From positions 89,853,825-89,917,824 of the forward strand of contig CM059193.1 in assembly GCA_030323885.1 (NCBI GenBank): a stretch of 64,000 bases of DNA. Reading direction: 5' to 3'. The DNA is from Branchipolynoe longqiensis (taxonomy: Eukaryota > Annelida > Polychaeta > Phyllodocida > Polynoidae). Numbering within the stretch: the first letter of the stretch is position 1; each line of letters opens with the position of its first letter. The notes under the pieces are model-generated. The model searched no databases, had not been told where the DNA came from, and saw nothing but the letters and a program-made list of their open reading frames with translations. Shown here in pieces: positions 22,766 through 32,822 of the stretch. Made by a program: the position numbers and the translations under genes.

Positions 22766-23429
22766 ATCTGGTGGGTGTGGAGGTGGTGTGAACTTGTGGG
22801 GGGTGATGAGGACTGTCGGTGGCAGGGAGGTGTGAAATATTCACCATCCGGGCATTGAAGTGTGTGAAATCACCTCCGCTATCCATGCGCCACCTGGCGG
22901 ACTACTAAGGTGACAGATACAATATGGAGGTCAGGCGGGGCGTGAAGTCGATACTCCAGGTCAGGAAATTTTCGCCCCCAATTACATTTTCGCTAATATG
23001 TAATTTCTGCTTGCAACTTCAATTCTTCTGAGACATTTATTCGCAGGGATTCTCCGTCCCCCCTCTGGGGTATTCTTATACTAGATTGACAGTTTATTGA
23101 TGATTCTTTCCTCCTTTTTGTGGAATCGAAAATAACCACAATTAGAAGCAAAAATAAGGTGTTTTCTTACTGCGCCCGGATTGGTGGCTTCGTCCGGGGG
23201 GGGGGGTAGTTGATTTTCGGGTTCCATGACATTTGGCCACTTAGCCCACTTTAAAATTGCCCACCCTCCTTGACTTTTTCTTTCTTTTAAGAAACTGGAT
23301 TTCTGAGATATTTTAGCTCACCTTTTGGGAGGCAAATCTACTTTGATATTCATGTTAGAGATTCTCGGATTTATAGCCCCATGCTTATAAAGTAGGGGGC
23401 AAGGAGTTCCAATATCTACCATTTGTTTA
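22766..23429. other. Unassigned sequence
   Basis: No gene is recognised. It contains a CTCF-like motif at 22887-22900 and a G-run at 23200-23208. Confidence 0.5.
22887..22900 (-). promoter_or_regulatory. CTCF-like motif
   Basis: The minus strand reads CCGCCAGGTGGCGC, one position off the metazoan CTCF core consensus. It is a single site; binding is not shown. Confidence 0.3.
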
Positions 23430-23478
23430 CATAAATATGTTGCTAGGACGTAAAACAACAAACAAACAAACAAAACAT
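23430..23478 (+). mobile_element. 3'-end fragment of SINE family A
   Basis: ATGTTGCTAGGACGTAAAAC followed by a (CAAA)n tail matches the 3' end of the type-1 family A SINE; the rest of the element is missing. Confidence 0.6.
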
Positions 23479-23485
23479 ACATATG

Positions 23486-23990
23486 TAGTAGTCTGCACTG
23501 ACCTCTCAGGCAAGTAACCACGTAAACAGGTAGGCGTGGGTAGTGTGGTGATATCAGGGAGCCTAGGTGGTGTAATGGTTAGCACACTGACCCGAAATGC
23601 AAAGAGATGTGGGTTTGAGTCCGGCTTAGCACAATATTTCCCATTTACATCACCGCCATGACACTGGTTGTCGTGATCCTGATCCTGTACAAGCTATGCG
23701 CTGTATCGTTGAACCTGCCTTGTGTATGTATGTATTAGTGCACTGCCTGTATATATGTAATTGTAAGCATAAACACACTTACAGTTCCAGGGGGACGAGT
23801 GTAGTGACTCTGCACTGACCTGTCAGGCAAGGAGCCTTATAGACAGGTAGGTGTGGGTAGTATGGTGATATCAGGGAGCCTAGGTGGTGTAATGGTTAGC
23901 ACACTGGCCCGGAATGCAAGCAGATGTGGGTTCAAGTCCTGCTCTAGGTGCAATATTTCCCATTTTCATCAGCCCCATGACAAATATATT
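23486..23990 (+). mobile_element. Tandem pair of tRNA-derived SINE family B copies
   Basis: Two units about 315 bp apart share GTAG...TCTGCACTGACC, GTGGTGATATCAGGGAGCC and a tRNA-like module (23561-23633 and 23878-23950). The module has an A-box TGGTGTAATGGTTAGCACAC and a B-box-like GGGTTTGAGTCC / GGTTCAAGTCC, then CAATATTTCCCATTT. The D-arm region resembles Glu/Gln tRNAs. A third, more diverged copy is at 48975. These are too divergent in the acceptor stem to be tRNA genes. Confidence 0.75.
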
Positions 23991-24327
23991 AAGCTGAAGA
24001 TAATAATCTACATTACACTAGTTTGAAGTACTTCATGTTATAAGTTGCTAACTTTGAATATATTTGAATTGAATGCATGCAAGATTAATTTCTGGGTGCA
24101 GATAATCTGAATCGCTTTTTGGTTTTACGTTTGTTAAAAAGATCATGCATGCTGTTTGCATTGTAAAATTAAACACACATCGGACAGTGTCACGTGTGGG
24201 ATTGGACAAATCCATCAATTACAGACATCAAACAAAACTTTAAGGATCAAACAGAAATATTCCGCAGCTTTAGCCGAAGGAATATCTCTAACCCCCGCCA
24301 TATGGGAAAAACATGAGATGGACAAAT

Positions 24328-24660
24328 ATCATCATCATCATCATGCTGTTGATTGCGATGCGACAAAGACTGCTTTCATTACTTGACTGCCGCTCTCCAT
24401 TTACCTCTCTGCTGTGAGAGTTGTGTCCATGAGTCGGTCTTAATGTCTCTCAGCTTCAGGTTTCTCTTGATGGTATCCTTGAACCAGAGACGAGGGCACC
24501 CTCTCTTTCTATAACCAGAAGACAGTTGAGAATAGAGGATCTGCTTTGGTACCCTGTCTGATGACATCCTCATGAGGTGCCCAGTCCACCGGAGATTCTT
24601 TTTGATCTGAAGATCTTCCATAGAGGGCAGCCAAATATAGGAGGGGGCAAATCGCCCTGG
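24328..24660 (-). pseudogene. 3' end of a non-LTR retrotransposon (RT ORF C-terminus)
   Basis: On the minus strand this encodes LRWTGHLMRMSSDRVPKQ, then RGCPRLWFKDTIKRNLKLRD and a WRAAVK end, with stop at 24379. This is the characteristic C-terminal tail of LINE ORF2 proteins. The 3' end is a (GAT)n microsatellite (24328-24342 on plus as ATC repeats), as in RTE-type LINEs. No RT catalytic domain is present, so it is 5'-truncated. Related fragments lie at 29420-29573 and 43478-43700. Confidence 0.75.
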
Positions 24661-24904
24661 CACCAGGCCACAACCCACGCAGCCTCTGACCGGCACCTCT
24701 GTCGATACCCGGGGAATCAATGACAGAGCACCCGACCAGGGCTTCGTCCAGGAGTCCTATAATATCGCCATTAAGGAGAAAGAAAGGCAATTGTCATGAT
24801 GGAGAAAATATGAAACCAGGTTTCTATGAGTGAGTGAATAGTTCTATGGAAGTTCTACTTAATCGGTAATCAGATAGGCATTCTTGCCATCTCTCAATAA
24901 TTTG

Positions 24905-25121
24905 AAGCGTTCAGGGGAAAATCCCCGTAAACTCCAATCCAAAAATGTAGATTAAATAAAACATTCTTACCTGAAAATAATTTTAATTCTGACTAATTCT
25001 ACTTTTCTTATGATTAAAAGATTATGGAGCAATGAACATACAACTAGGAATGTAACAAAATAAACATTTTGAAGTATTAATTCCAATGTTTTATCTCCAT
25101 TTTTGGATCGGCATTTATGGG
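24905..25121. mobile_element. MITE M1, copy 2
   Basis: Terminal segments GCGTTCAGGGGAAAATCCCC...CCAATCCAAAAATG and the inverted CATTTTTGGATCGGCATTTA...GCCTTAACCCTTC match the ends of the 21116-21280 element. It is more diverged and about 50 bp longer inside. No coding capacity. Confidence 0.7.
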
Positions 25122-25628
25122 GTTTTGTGCCTTAACCCTTCTTTTGTTCTACGTTGCGTAGCCTTTTAATGTAATGTTCTTAATATATCCTTCTGTAAAA
25201 TAGTTTCCTTCATATATACTTGCTTCCATGCATTCTGTAAAATAGCTTTCTTAATATATCCTCCTTGCCATGCCTTCTCGACTGGAGCTACTTTTGACGT
25301 GAGTAATTGATTAAATCATAGATTAATCAAACTTTAAAAGGTAAATTGAGAGCTTTCTGTCGCTGCCATCTTGGTGGTTCCCCTGGATTCCCCTCTCTGT
25401 GGGGAATCCCTCTAGGTCATGTGATGAGGGGATCCCATCCATGATATCATTCATGCATTACCAACCAGAGCACTCTCCCCACACATGTTTGGTTACATGA
25501 ATTGAAAAGACTAAGCAAACTTGTGCTTAGAGAGCTTTTGATATAAGAATCCCCGGTATCGGTGATTAAGACTGTTCAGAGTTCGCTTGCTTTGGTTGAG
25601 CTATAGGCTCCTACCGCGGGGATTTAAG
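25122..25628. other. Unassigned AT-rich sequence
   Basis: No gene. A block CTGTAAAATAG(T/C)TTCCTT / TTAATATATCCTCC is partly duplicated (25175-25265). On the minus strand at 25340-25375 AAGATGGCAGCGACAGAAAG precedes CTCTC, a motif shared with 50155-50182. Confidence 0.5.
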
Positions 25629-26344
25629 CCCCTGTCACACTACGATGTATGGCGCCGGCGCATGCGTAACATGTTGAAATAAATTTCAAATCAAAATAGG
25701 TCGGCATACGCCAAATCTTTCGCACTTCAAGGGATAAAAATGGCCATACATACAATGTAACACAACCTACATACAACGTATGTGATGTATGCAGAACGTA
25801 TCTCTGATCTATCGAGAGTGTTCATGTGCCTCACAAAATATTCGCAAAAAGTTCCATTACGCTCACGGTACGCTGACCAACGTTACGTACTTTTCTCCAT
25901 CGCTAGAAGTATGGATAATACGTTAAGTATGCTGGAGATACAGCAGGCATATGTTCGAAGTATGTTTGGAGTACGTTATGCATCGGTTGGCAGTACACGG
26001 ACTGTACATTCCCAACAGGCTGAAAGTATGGCTAACATGCAGCAACATATTCCAACGTATTCCTAACGTACTCCCAACATACGCCGACGTATCCTGAACG
26101 TACACACAGTGTACGTTCAACGTACGAGGCACACGTCGACACATGTTGGAAATTTTGAGCATGCACAACATATTTTCGGAGCCTCAATGCACGGCGACGT
26201 AAGATGACGTATAATGATGTACCCGAAATGTACTCAATGTACGCCCAACATATATGTACTGTATGACGATGTACGGCGACGTGTTGGTCGAAAATCACAT
26301 ACGTCGGCATACGCTAAGGCTATACATCATAGTGTGACAGCCCC
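25629..26344. mobile_element. CpG-rich MITE M2, copy 1
   Basis: Ends are CCCCTGTCACACTACGATGT on the left and, inverted, GGGGCTGTCACACTATGATG on the right, flanked on both sides by TTTAAG (possible TTAA-type target duplication). The interior is crowded with ACGT, TACG and GTAC motifs (for example CATACGTCGGCATACG), far richer in CpG than the surroundings. Short open frames lack domains. A related element is at 60532-61140. Confidence 0.75.
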
Positions 26345-26512
26345 TTTAAGTAGAAATATTATCTCTCATAAGATTATTAGCCTTACTGATTAAAAGTGGG
26401 TCATATTTCTGGGTTGACTGGTTCCATAGAGATTTAGTTAGAAAAGCCAATTGTGGCATGAACAGTTAGATTGGTATAACTATAAGCAGGAAACACCGAT
26501 AATGAGATTAGC

Positions 26513-26705
26513 ATCCACTTCCGGTGTGGCAGGCTGTGGGATTCAAATACACAATTTTCAAATTTGGTCACATCAAACCAATGACTCAGGAATTTATACT
26601 TGTCAGTAATTACCTGGGCGCTCGGCTTTACGCAAATAAGGCAAGCAGCAGTGGAATGAGGAAATTTCCCTTGCTTAGTTAAAGTTGCATAGTCTGATGG
26701 TTTTG
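26513..26705 (+). mobile_element. SINE family A, tail type 2 (degenerate)
   Basis: Contains the shared central block (TCAAACCAATGACTCAGG, ATTTATACTTGTCAG) followed by the alternative tail GCAGTGGAATGAGGAAATTT. The tRNA-like head is decayed. Confidence 0.65.
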
Positions 26706-27296
26706 AGTTTCTATCATTTTACTCAGATAAATATATTAAATTAATTGTCATTAAAATACATTCCATGAAGTAACATTTATTTTAAATGGCTAACCTTTGA
26801 GATATTTGAAGTGCAAACATATCAAATTAATTTTGGCAAGCACACCAACACTCTGACACCATATGCTTCTGCAGTAACAACTTCCATTAAATTGAGTCAG
26901 TGTTCCCTTCTATGTGGCAACAAATACTTAATATGTGCATCAGTATTTAAGTTAGATATGTAGAATCAAATCTAGATAGTTATTTCATTTTTGAAAATTT
27001 AATGTTTCATCAGACTATGCAGCTCTAATTGAAATGATCCAACACAAACTATATATAACTTAAAAAAAATTAAAATATTGAAATGATAAACAAACTATAC
27101 AATAAAAAATAACTAGAATATGGAAATGATAATAAGTCCAACCATATGTATTTTGTACTTGAATAATAAATAATACATCACATAAAAATTATACTTGTTA
27201 TGGCTAACCCACTGACACACTAACCCCCTTCACAATATACTAATATGCCCTATCCAAGTACCCGCTGATCTACCTATTTACAATGTAATGTAAATG
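26706..27296. other. AT-rich sequence preceding a LINE-type 3' tail
   Basis: No gene is seen. It may include the 3' untranslated part of the truncated element that ends at 27355. Confidence 0.4.
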
Positions 27297-27360
27297 GCCG
27301 GAAGACCAGTGCCTCGGCGCTGAAACAATGTATATTCTGATGAATAAAATGAAAAAACGA
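27297..27360 (+). mobile_element. LINE/SINE 3' tail with conserved hairpin
   Basis: GGCCGGAAGACCAGTGCCTC followed by GGCGCTGA, then ATTCTGATGAATAAAATG and an A-rich end. It matches the 3' terminus of the intact LINE at 43364-43437. AGTGC CTCG GCGCT forms a short stem-loop. It is most simply a 5'-truncated copy. Confidence 0.75.
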
Positions 27361-27753
27361 GGCCAGTGACTACACACTGCGCATTGTGTGCTATACTTTA
27401 TGCCCCCTGTCTCACACCTCACTTGTTCCTAGGTCTCTTTAAGTATAATCTAGGAGCCTGTGAAAAGCTTCATTATCACATTACACCAGTGGGTTCCCCC
27501 TCTCCTCTTCTCTCCTCTTCTCTCCTTATCACACCCTATATCACATCAAGAACCATTTGTTGTTGTTGTTGTTAAATAGACACAGTTAGGCAAGCGGTAT
27601 ATACATTTAAGTTTGTTAGAAATGTTCTAGTGTAACTCTAGTCTAGTCTAGTGTGGTGTAGATATTAAAGGTACACAGCCTGAGTAAATCATAATATCTT
27701 CAAAACCAAGAAATCTACCTAGGTTCAATCCTGCAAATACCACTATGGCCACT
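27361..27753. other. Unassigned spacer
   Basis: A pyrimidine-rich CTCCTCTTCT run (27500-27525) and (TTG)n at 27557-27572. No gene. Confidence 0.5.
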
Positions 27754-28072
27754 CCAGACGGGATGGCCAAATGAGTTGAGCGCCCATCTTCCATTCGAAC
27801 CCTGGTCGGGTCAAACCAATGACCTATAAATTGATACTTGTTGCTTCCTAGCCAGGCACATAACAGTATTAGGATAGGGCAAGGACTGGTTAGCTCAGTG
27901 TCAGGATAATGTGACTGAGCAGGATATCAGGTCATAGTACTGGCGGCCTTGTTTCCCAGTGGGGCAGTGCTATAAAGTCTCCATGAGTGTACACTGTCAG
28001 AAGTCGGTACTGGTCCTGATATCACCACAGATGTTGCCAGGGTGTATAACTCCAACAACCAACCAACCAATC
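27754..28072 (+). mobile_element. SINE family A, tail type 1
   Basis: CCAGACGGGATGGCCAAATG head, TCGAACCCTGGTCGGGTCAA B-box region, central AACCAATGACCTA block, and the long tail with GGACTGGTTAGCTCAGTGTC and GTGTACACTGTCAGAAGTCG, ending in AACCAACCAACC. Confidence 0.88.
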
Positions 28073-28236
28073 ATTTCTTTAGGAGTTTGTTCACAATTAA
28101 TTAGCAATTTAGCTAAGACCTGACACTATCATGATGTATATATTTTGCTGGATAAATTGCTTACTTCCCCTCCCCCAACGTTGGCTTCAGCATTTCCTAA
28201 TTACCAGATTAACTCATTAATTTTGTTTGTTTTGTT

Positions 28237-28425
28237 AGTCGATTAAGGAGGGGAAATCTTAATCGCAGACAATTGGTCTTCCTCATTCCACTGCTCCTTG
28301 CCCTATTCTAATAATATTCGGCACAGGCTTGGTAGCGACAAGTATAAATTCTTACGTCATTGGTTTGACTCAACCATGGTTCAAACCTAGGGGTTCAATT
28401 ACCATGACCTACCAAAATGGCTGAT
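28237..28425 (-). mobile_element. SINE family A, tail type 2
   Basis: On the minus strand the central block (GACGTAAGAATTTATACTTG) is followed by the alternative tail GGAGCAGTGGAATGAGGAAG, ACCAATTGTCTGCGATTAAG. It shares its head with type 1 but not its 3' half. Confidence 0.75.
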
Positions 28426-28737
28426 TATTTAATGCTGTTTTGTCAGCAAGTGTTATATTCCAGGCAAAGAGCTAGTGGTATCCATTCTGTCAGTCTTGTC
28501 AATCGCATTAACATGCCTACATTGAAATTTACGCAAAATCCCGAAAAGGTTAGATCCATTTCAAATGACAGGAAATACCATCTCTGATGCAATTTTGAAG
28601 TGGTTAGACTTGTGTCAACTGACAGCGAAATGTAACTCACAAAATATAGCCAAAATTAGTGCAGGTGATATAGCCAAGTTAACATTCCTTACTGAATCCT
28701 GACATCATCATAGCCTTCAGCAGTAACAAGTTATATT

Positions 28738-28942
28738 ATCTTCTATTACTTAGTATCTAGGTTCTATTACTTAGTATCTAGGTTCTATTACTTAGTATCT
28801 AGGTTCTATTACTTAGTATCTAGGTTCTATTACTTAGTATCTAGGTTCTATTACTTTGTATCTAGGATATATTACTTTGTATCTAGGTTATATTGCTTAG
28901 TATGTAGGTTATATTACTTATTATCTAGGTTCTATTACTTAG
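28738..28942. repeat. 21-bp minisatellite, left part
   Basis: About ten copies of ATTACTTAGTATCTAGGTTCT (21 bp). The same array resumes at 29574; the two parts were separated by an insertion. Confidence 0.93.
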
Positions 28943-29573
28943 GTATGCAGGTATTGCAGGTATAGCAATACCGCAGGGAGTTTGATGCTACAATACCTCA
29001 AGGAGTTTGACGCCCCTGCCTTGCAGAGTTGTAAACCACTGCCTTGTGGTACAGGTTCTTGACAGAACCGAAGGCTAAGGGAGCAAACCCTAAAAAGAAA
29101 ACCATGTCACTGTGGCAGCATTAAGGGCGGTTGATGTATGGAACTCCCAACATCTCCCGACCAGCCACTGCAGGGACAAATAGTTTTGCGCCTGTATTGA
29201 CATGTTCTTGCCGGTGTGAAACCTCTATTTGCTCCCCGAGAGAGTGCCGCTGGTAACTTGCAAAAGCCAGCAGCACTTCAACACTTTTGCAGGTAGCTTT
29301 CATGAAATGTACAATGGCACAAAACACCATACCGGGTTACCAAGGACCGCGCTGCTCGAGCTCATCTTCCGTCGACAGCGGAAAATCAGCCAGGAGGTAG
29401 GCGCCCTCGTCTCCAGTTCAAGGATACCATCAAGAGAAACCTGAAGCTGAGAGACATTAAGACCGACTCATGGACGCAACTCTCACAGCAGAGAGCTAAA
29501 TGGAGAGCAGCAGTCAAGTAATGAAAGCAGACTTTGTCGCATCGCGACTGACAGCATGATGATGATGATGATG
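28943..29573 (+). mobile_element. Truncated non-LTR insertion with 41-bp target-site duplication
   Basis: A 631-bp segment interrupting the 21-bp minisatellite. Its 3' part (29425-29520) encodes DTIKRNLKLRDIKTDSWTQL and a WRAAVK stop, matching the LINE C-terminus at 24379, and ends in (GAT)n. The sequence from ATGTAGGTTATATTACTTAT to ...CTATTACTTAG (41 bp, including an unusual unit variant) is present on both sides (28902-28942 and 29574-29614), as expected for target-primed reverse transcription. The 5' part is unassigned. Confidence 0.8.
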
Positions 29574-30369
29574 ATGTAGGTTATATTACTTATTATCTAG
29601 GTTCTATTACTTAGTATCTAGATTCTATTACTTAGTATCTAGATTCTATTACTTTGTATCTAGGTTCCTTTACTTAGTATCTAGGTTCTATTACTTTGTA
29701 TCTAGGTTCTATTACTTAGTATCTAGGTTATATTGCTTAGTATCTAGGTTATATTACTAGTATCTAGGTTATATTACTTAGTATCTAGGATCTATTACTT
29801 AGTATCTAGGTTCTATTACTAGTATCTAGGATCTATTACTTAGTATCTAGGTTCTATTACTTAGTATCTAGGATCTATTACTTAGTATTTAGGTTCTATT
29901 ACTTAGTATTTAGGTTCTTTTACTTAGTATCTAGGTTCTCTTACTTAGTATCTAGGTTCTAGTCTTTAGTATCTAAGTTCTATTACTTAGTATCTGGGTT
30001 CTATTACTTAGTATCTAGGTTCTATTACTTAGTATCTAGGTTCTATTCTTAGTATCTAAGTTCTATTACTTAGTATCTGGGTTCTATTAGTTAGCATCTA
30101 GGTTCTATTCCTTAGTATCTAAGTTATATTACTTAGGATCTGGGTTCTATTACTTAGTATCTAGGTTCTATTACTAGTATCTAAGTTCTATTACTTAGTA
30201 TCTAGGTTCTATTACTTAGTATCTATGTTCTATTACTTGGTATCTCGGTTCTATTCCTAGTATCTAAGTTCTATTCCTTAGTATCTAACTTCTATTCCTT
30301 AGTATCTAAGTTCTATTACTTAGTATCTAGGTTCAATCACTTAGTATCTAAGTTATATTACTTAGTATT
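29574..30369. repeat. 21-bp minisatellite, right part
   Basis: About 38 copies of the same 21-bp unit as 28738-28942, with variants AGATTC, AAGTTC, GGATCT and occasional 2-bp losses (ATTACTAGTATC). Confidence 0.95.
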
Positions 30370-30628
30370 CCCTTCTATGCAGCAGGAAAGGCTTAATAAA
30401 TGCATCAGCATCCAAGGTGGATATGTACATCAAACCTATGACACTGTCTTGGATTGGTCGTAATGCGAAGCATTGCGCTTGATGCGAGGAGAGGAAGAGA
30501 CCCTCCCCCCACCTCCCCGGTCGTCGCGCAACATTCTCACCTCGCGCGACGCCCGCCTCTCAGCTTTCTTCCTCCCCCCTCCCCCCGCCTTGCTTTCGCA
30601 CCTCACCTGTCACCGCCCTCCTGCCCGC

Positions 30629-30638
30629 CCTTATAAGG
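30629..30638 (+). promoter_or_regulatory. CCTTATAAGG TATA/CArG box of copy C
   Basis: A perfect CCTTATAAGG 127 bp upstream of the ATG at 30765, nearly the same distance as in copy A (128 bp). A GGCCTCCCTCAGTCACTC block follows, so the box is a likely TATA element setting the transcript start. Confidence 0.6.
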
Positions 30639-30764
30639 CCGCCCGCTGGCCTCCCTCAGTCACTCGCCTTCCAGCCGTCCTCCACGCTCTGCCCTTTTTC
30701 TTGTCTGGCTCTTCACCACCGCTGCTTCACCTCGGACCGCTGCCCTGCCTCAGGCTCCTACACC

Positions 30765-31904
30765 ATGCCCGGACACGGAAAGGGAAGAGGCCGCAAGAGC
30801 TCCCGGGCGACTGCCCTGGCCACGCCGGGACCCTCCTCGGGCTCGCCCGGAGACACCTCAACACCTCCGGCCCCGGCCTTCCCCTCGGCGACCTTGGGCG
30901 CTGAGACAGCCCTGATACTCGAGGCCCTGCAGCACCTCGCCACGCGCATGGACGCCCTCGAGTTGGGGGGAGCCCGAGGAGCACCGGAACAACTGCAGGT
31001 GGCATACACCACGCCGCCCGCCCCAGCTCCTCGGGCGCGGGCCGCTGCCGGGGCCCGGCCCCCGCCACCACCTCAAGCGACTCTGCCCGGGGCAGCCCAC
31101 CCCCACTACCAACAGTACGACCGCCTCGCCGCCCGAGGCGGGCCCGCTCCACCCTCCGCCTACCTCCAGGACGTCGCCGAGGAGCACACCCCAGCATCCG
31201 CGGCCGACGCCGTCCGCGACATCCTCGCTTCCGCCGAGGCGCACCGCACCATCAGGCGCCAAGGCATTCCCTCGGGCTACATTTTCCCCTCGGACCTCGT
31301 GGAGAGGGGTCCCGAACGCAAGCCGGTGAGGAGGGGGGAGGCGACCAGGGACGAATACAACCTCGCCCTCCTCACCCTCGCCAGCCATCCAGCCTTCCCC
31401 GCGCACTCCGTCCAGGGCCTACACCACCACCACCTCACCGTGATGAGGGACATCCTGGTGCATCCGTGGCCTACCGTCCGCCGCTATTCCGAGGCCATCT
31501 TCACCTGGATAGCGGACGGGAGACTTCCCCACGGATGGCACGACCCGGTGGCCCTCAACATGCTGAGGATGGACTCCCTCACCACGCCCGCCGCCCCGGC
31601 AACACCAGCTCCCCGAGGCGAGGATTGGGCCCGAGGCGCACACCTGCCCCGGCCCCAAGTCGACACCCGCATCGCCTACGATAGGCACACTCACGGGGCC
31701 CCCTGCCCCGCCTGGAACCGCGAGCCCGCCTCGTGCGATCGGGCCCCCGTCGGGGAGGCCCACGGCGAGGTGGGAGACAGGCACCGGCACGTGTGCGCCT
31801 ATTGCGCCAACGTACGGCGCATACTAACCATGCACAGCGAGGCCGGATGCCTCACCAAGCAAGCCCGTGAGCGCCAGACCCCGGCCGCCTCGGCGGATTT
31901 TTGA
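30765..31904 (+). CDS. Gag-like protein with C-terminal Cys/His zinc-knuckle-like motif (379 aa)
   Basis: An intact ORF starting in good Kozak context (CACCATGC). The N-terminus is MPGHGKGRGRKSSR. A Pro/Ala-rich region and a helical stretch follow (about 45-80). The conserved core (about 135-280) has SAADAVRDILASAEA, RRQGIPSGYIFPSDLV and GRLPHGWHDPVALNM. The C-terminus carries CPAWN-x5-C, HVCAYC, then H-S-E-A-G-C. It aligns collinearly with the 390-aa protein at 15202-16374. The motif resembles the CCHC/CCCH-like finger of DIRS-type Gag proteins. The role is probably nucleic-acid binding and particle assembly (inference). No pol-like ORF follows: the downstream frames are proline-rich and not conserved as protein. 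Confidence 0.78.
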   Translation: MPGHGKGRGRKSSRATALATPGPSSGSPGDTSTPPAPAFPSATLGAETALILEALQHLATRMDALELGGARGAPEQLQVAYTTPPAPAPRARAAAGARPPPPPQATLPGAAHPHYQQYDRLAARGGPAPPSAYLQDVAEEHTPASAADAVRDILASAEAHRTIRRQGIPSGYIFPSDLVERGPERKPVRRGEATRDEYNLALLTLASHPAFPAHSVQGLHHHHLTVMRDILVHPWPTVRRYSEAIFTWIADGRLPHGWHDPVALNMLRMDSLTTPAAPATPAPRGEDWARGAHLPRPQVDTRIAYDRHTHGAPCPAWNREPASCDRAPVGEAHGEVGDRHRHVCAYCANVRRILTMHSEAGCLTKQARERQTPAASADF

Positions 31905-32558
31905 TCCGCCGGCCCGGGGGGCCCTCCCCGGCGCCTCACCCACACCACTGCCGACAGCCCCGTGACCTCCACCGACAACCCCTCAGCGACCACCGATCGA
32001 AACGCCGCCCAGACGGAGCCGGGGATCATCACCTCGCACCTCACACCTCAGACGACACAGCCCAGCCTCACAAGGGACCCTCCCCAGACAGCGCAGCCGC
32101 CGACCCTCACGACACCGCCTTCATCAACCCGCCCGACCCGACCCCGACTCCCACCCCGCCCAGCCCTGAGGAGTTCGCTGCCCCCCTGCTCGACCCTCGC
32201 CGGACCTCCTCCCCTCAGGCCTCAGGAGCGGGCCTCCCTTTTTTGGCCGCCCGCTCCCCCTCCACGTAGGCCCCGGACCCTCCTCTCACCCAGACCTGCA
32301 TCTCCGGGCCCCCGCCTCGGGCGCCCCGCGCCCCCGCCTCGGGCGCGCCTCGAGCCCTCTCCTACACTTTGGTGGAGGGCTCCTCGGCCCCCCCCTCACC
32401 AGAACTCTTTTACCTCTGACATTGCTCCTTATGAGCCCCTGTTGTATTTATCCTTGTTTCTGCTCCTCAGGAACCTTACTTGCCTATGTCCTTACTTTCC
32501 TTTGTTTTCCACTGTTGCTATGTACCATGTCTAACCCCTCTGTTGCCAGAGGCGCCTC

Positions 32559-32564
32559 AATAAA
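32559..32564 (+). terminator. Poly(A) signal of copy C
   Basis: AATAAA within GGCGCCTCAATAAACGCCTC, 47 bp before the element's right end. Confidence 0.75.
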
Positions 32565-32611
32565 CGCCTCTTTTTTCCACCCCCGCCTTGCTTTCTTCCT
32601 TTTCGCGCATC

Positions 32612-32822
32612 AGACAATTTGATCCCTTCATCAGGCATCTTTAATTTTTAATTTCCTTTTCAAAGAAGCAAACAACCAACTCCCTCTGCATCAAAATAAC
32701 CCCCTTTTTGTTAAAAGCATAAATTCCTTTAAATGAAGATATACTGTCACTTCAACAAAGGCCGTGCTTAACATTTGCCATGAATAATGGTGACACAATG
32801 TTATTGTCTTACAAATGTCGAT
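32612..32822. other. Unassigned AT-rich spacer
   Basis: Short AT-rich sequence between copy C and a SINE; nothing recognised. Confidence 0.5.

Larger units (their letters stand above)
30456..32611 (+). mobile_element. GC-rich gag-like element, full copy C
   Basis: A 2,156-bp element on the plus strand with the same ends as copies A and B: GGTCGTAATGCGAAGCATT on the left and TTTTCGCGCATC on the right. Order: leader, CCTTATAAGG box, 379-aa ORF, C-rich 3' region, AATAAA. Its leader lacks the ~50-bp repeats seen in copy A, and its 3'UTR differs, yet both ends, the promoter box and the protein are kept. The flanks (TTGGATT / AGACAATT) show no target-site duplication. GC content is far above the surroundings. 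Confidence 0.88.

Noticed and set aside
23561..23633. tRNA gene
   Set aside because: A- and B-box sequences are present but the acceptor stem does not pair and the module is embedded in a larger repeated unit; a SINE head is the better reading.
24509..24790. Separate 93-codon minus-strand gene
   Set aside because: It overlaps the LINE C-terminal fragment in another frame and shows no motif of its own.
31962..32534. 190-codon frame downstream of the gag-like ORF in copy C
   Set aside because: Proline-rich, and the corresponding copy A region is conserved as nucleotides in different frames rather than as one protein.
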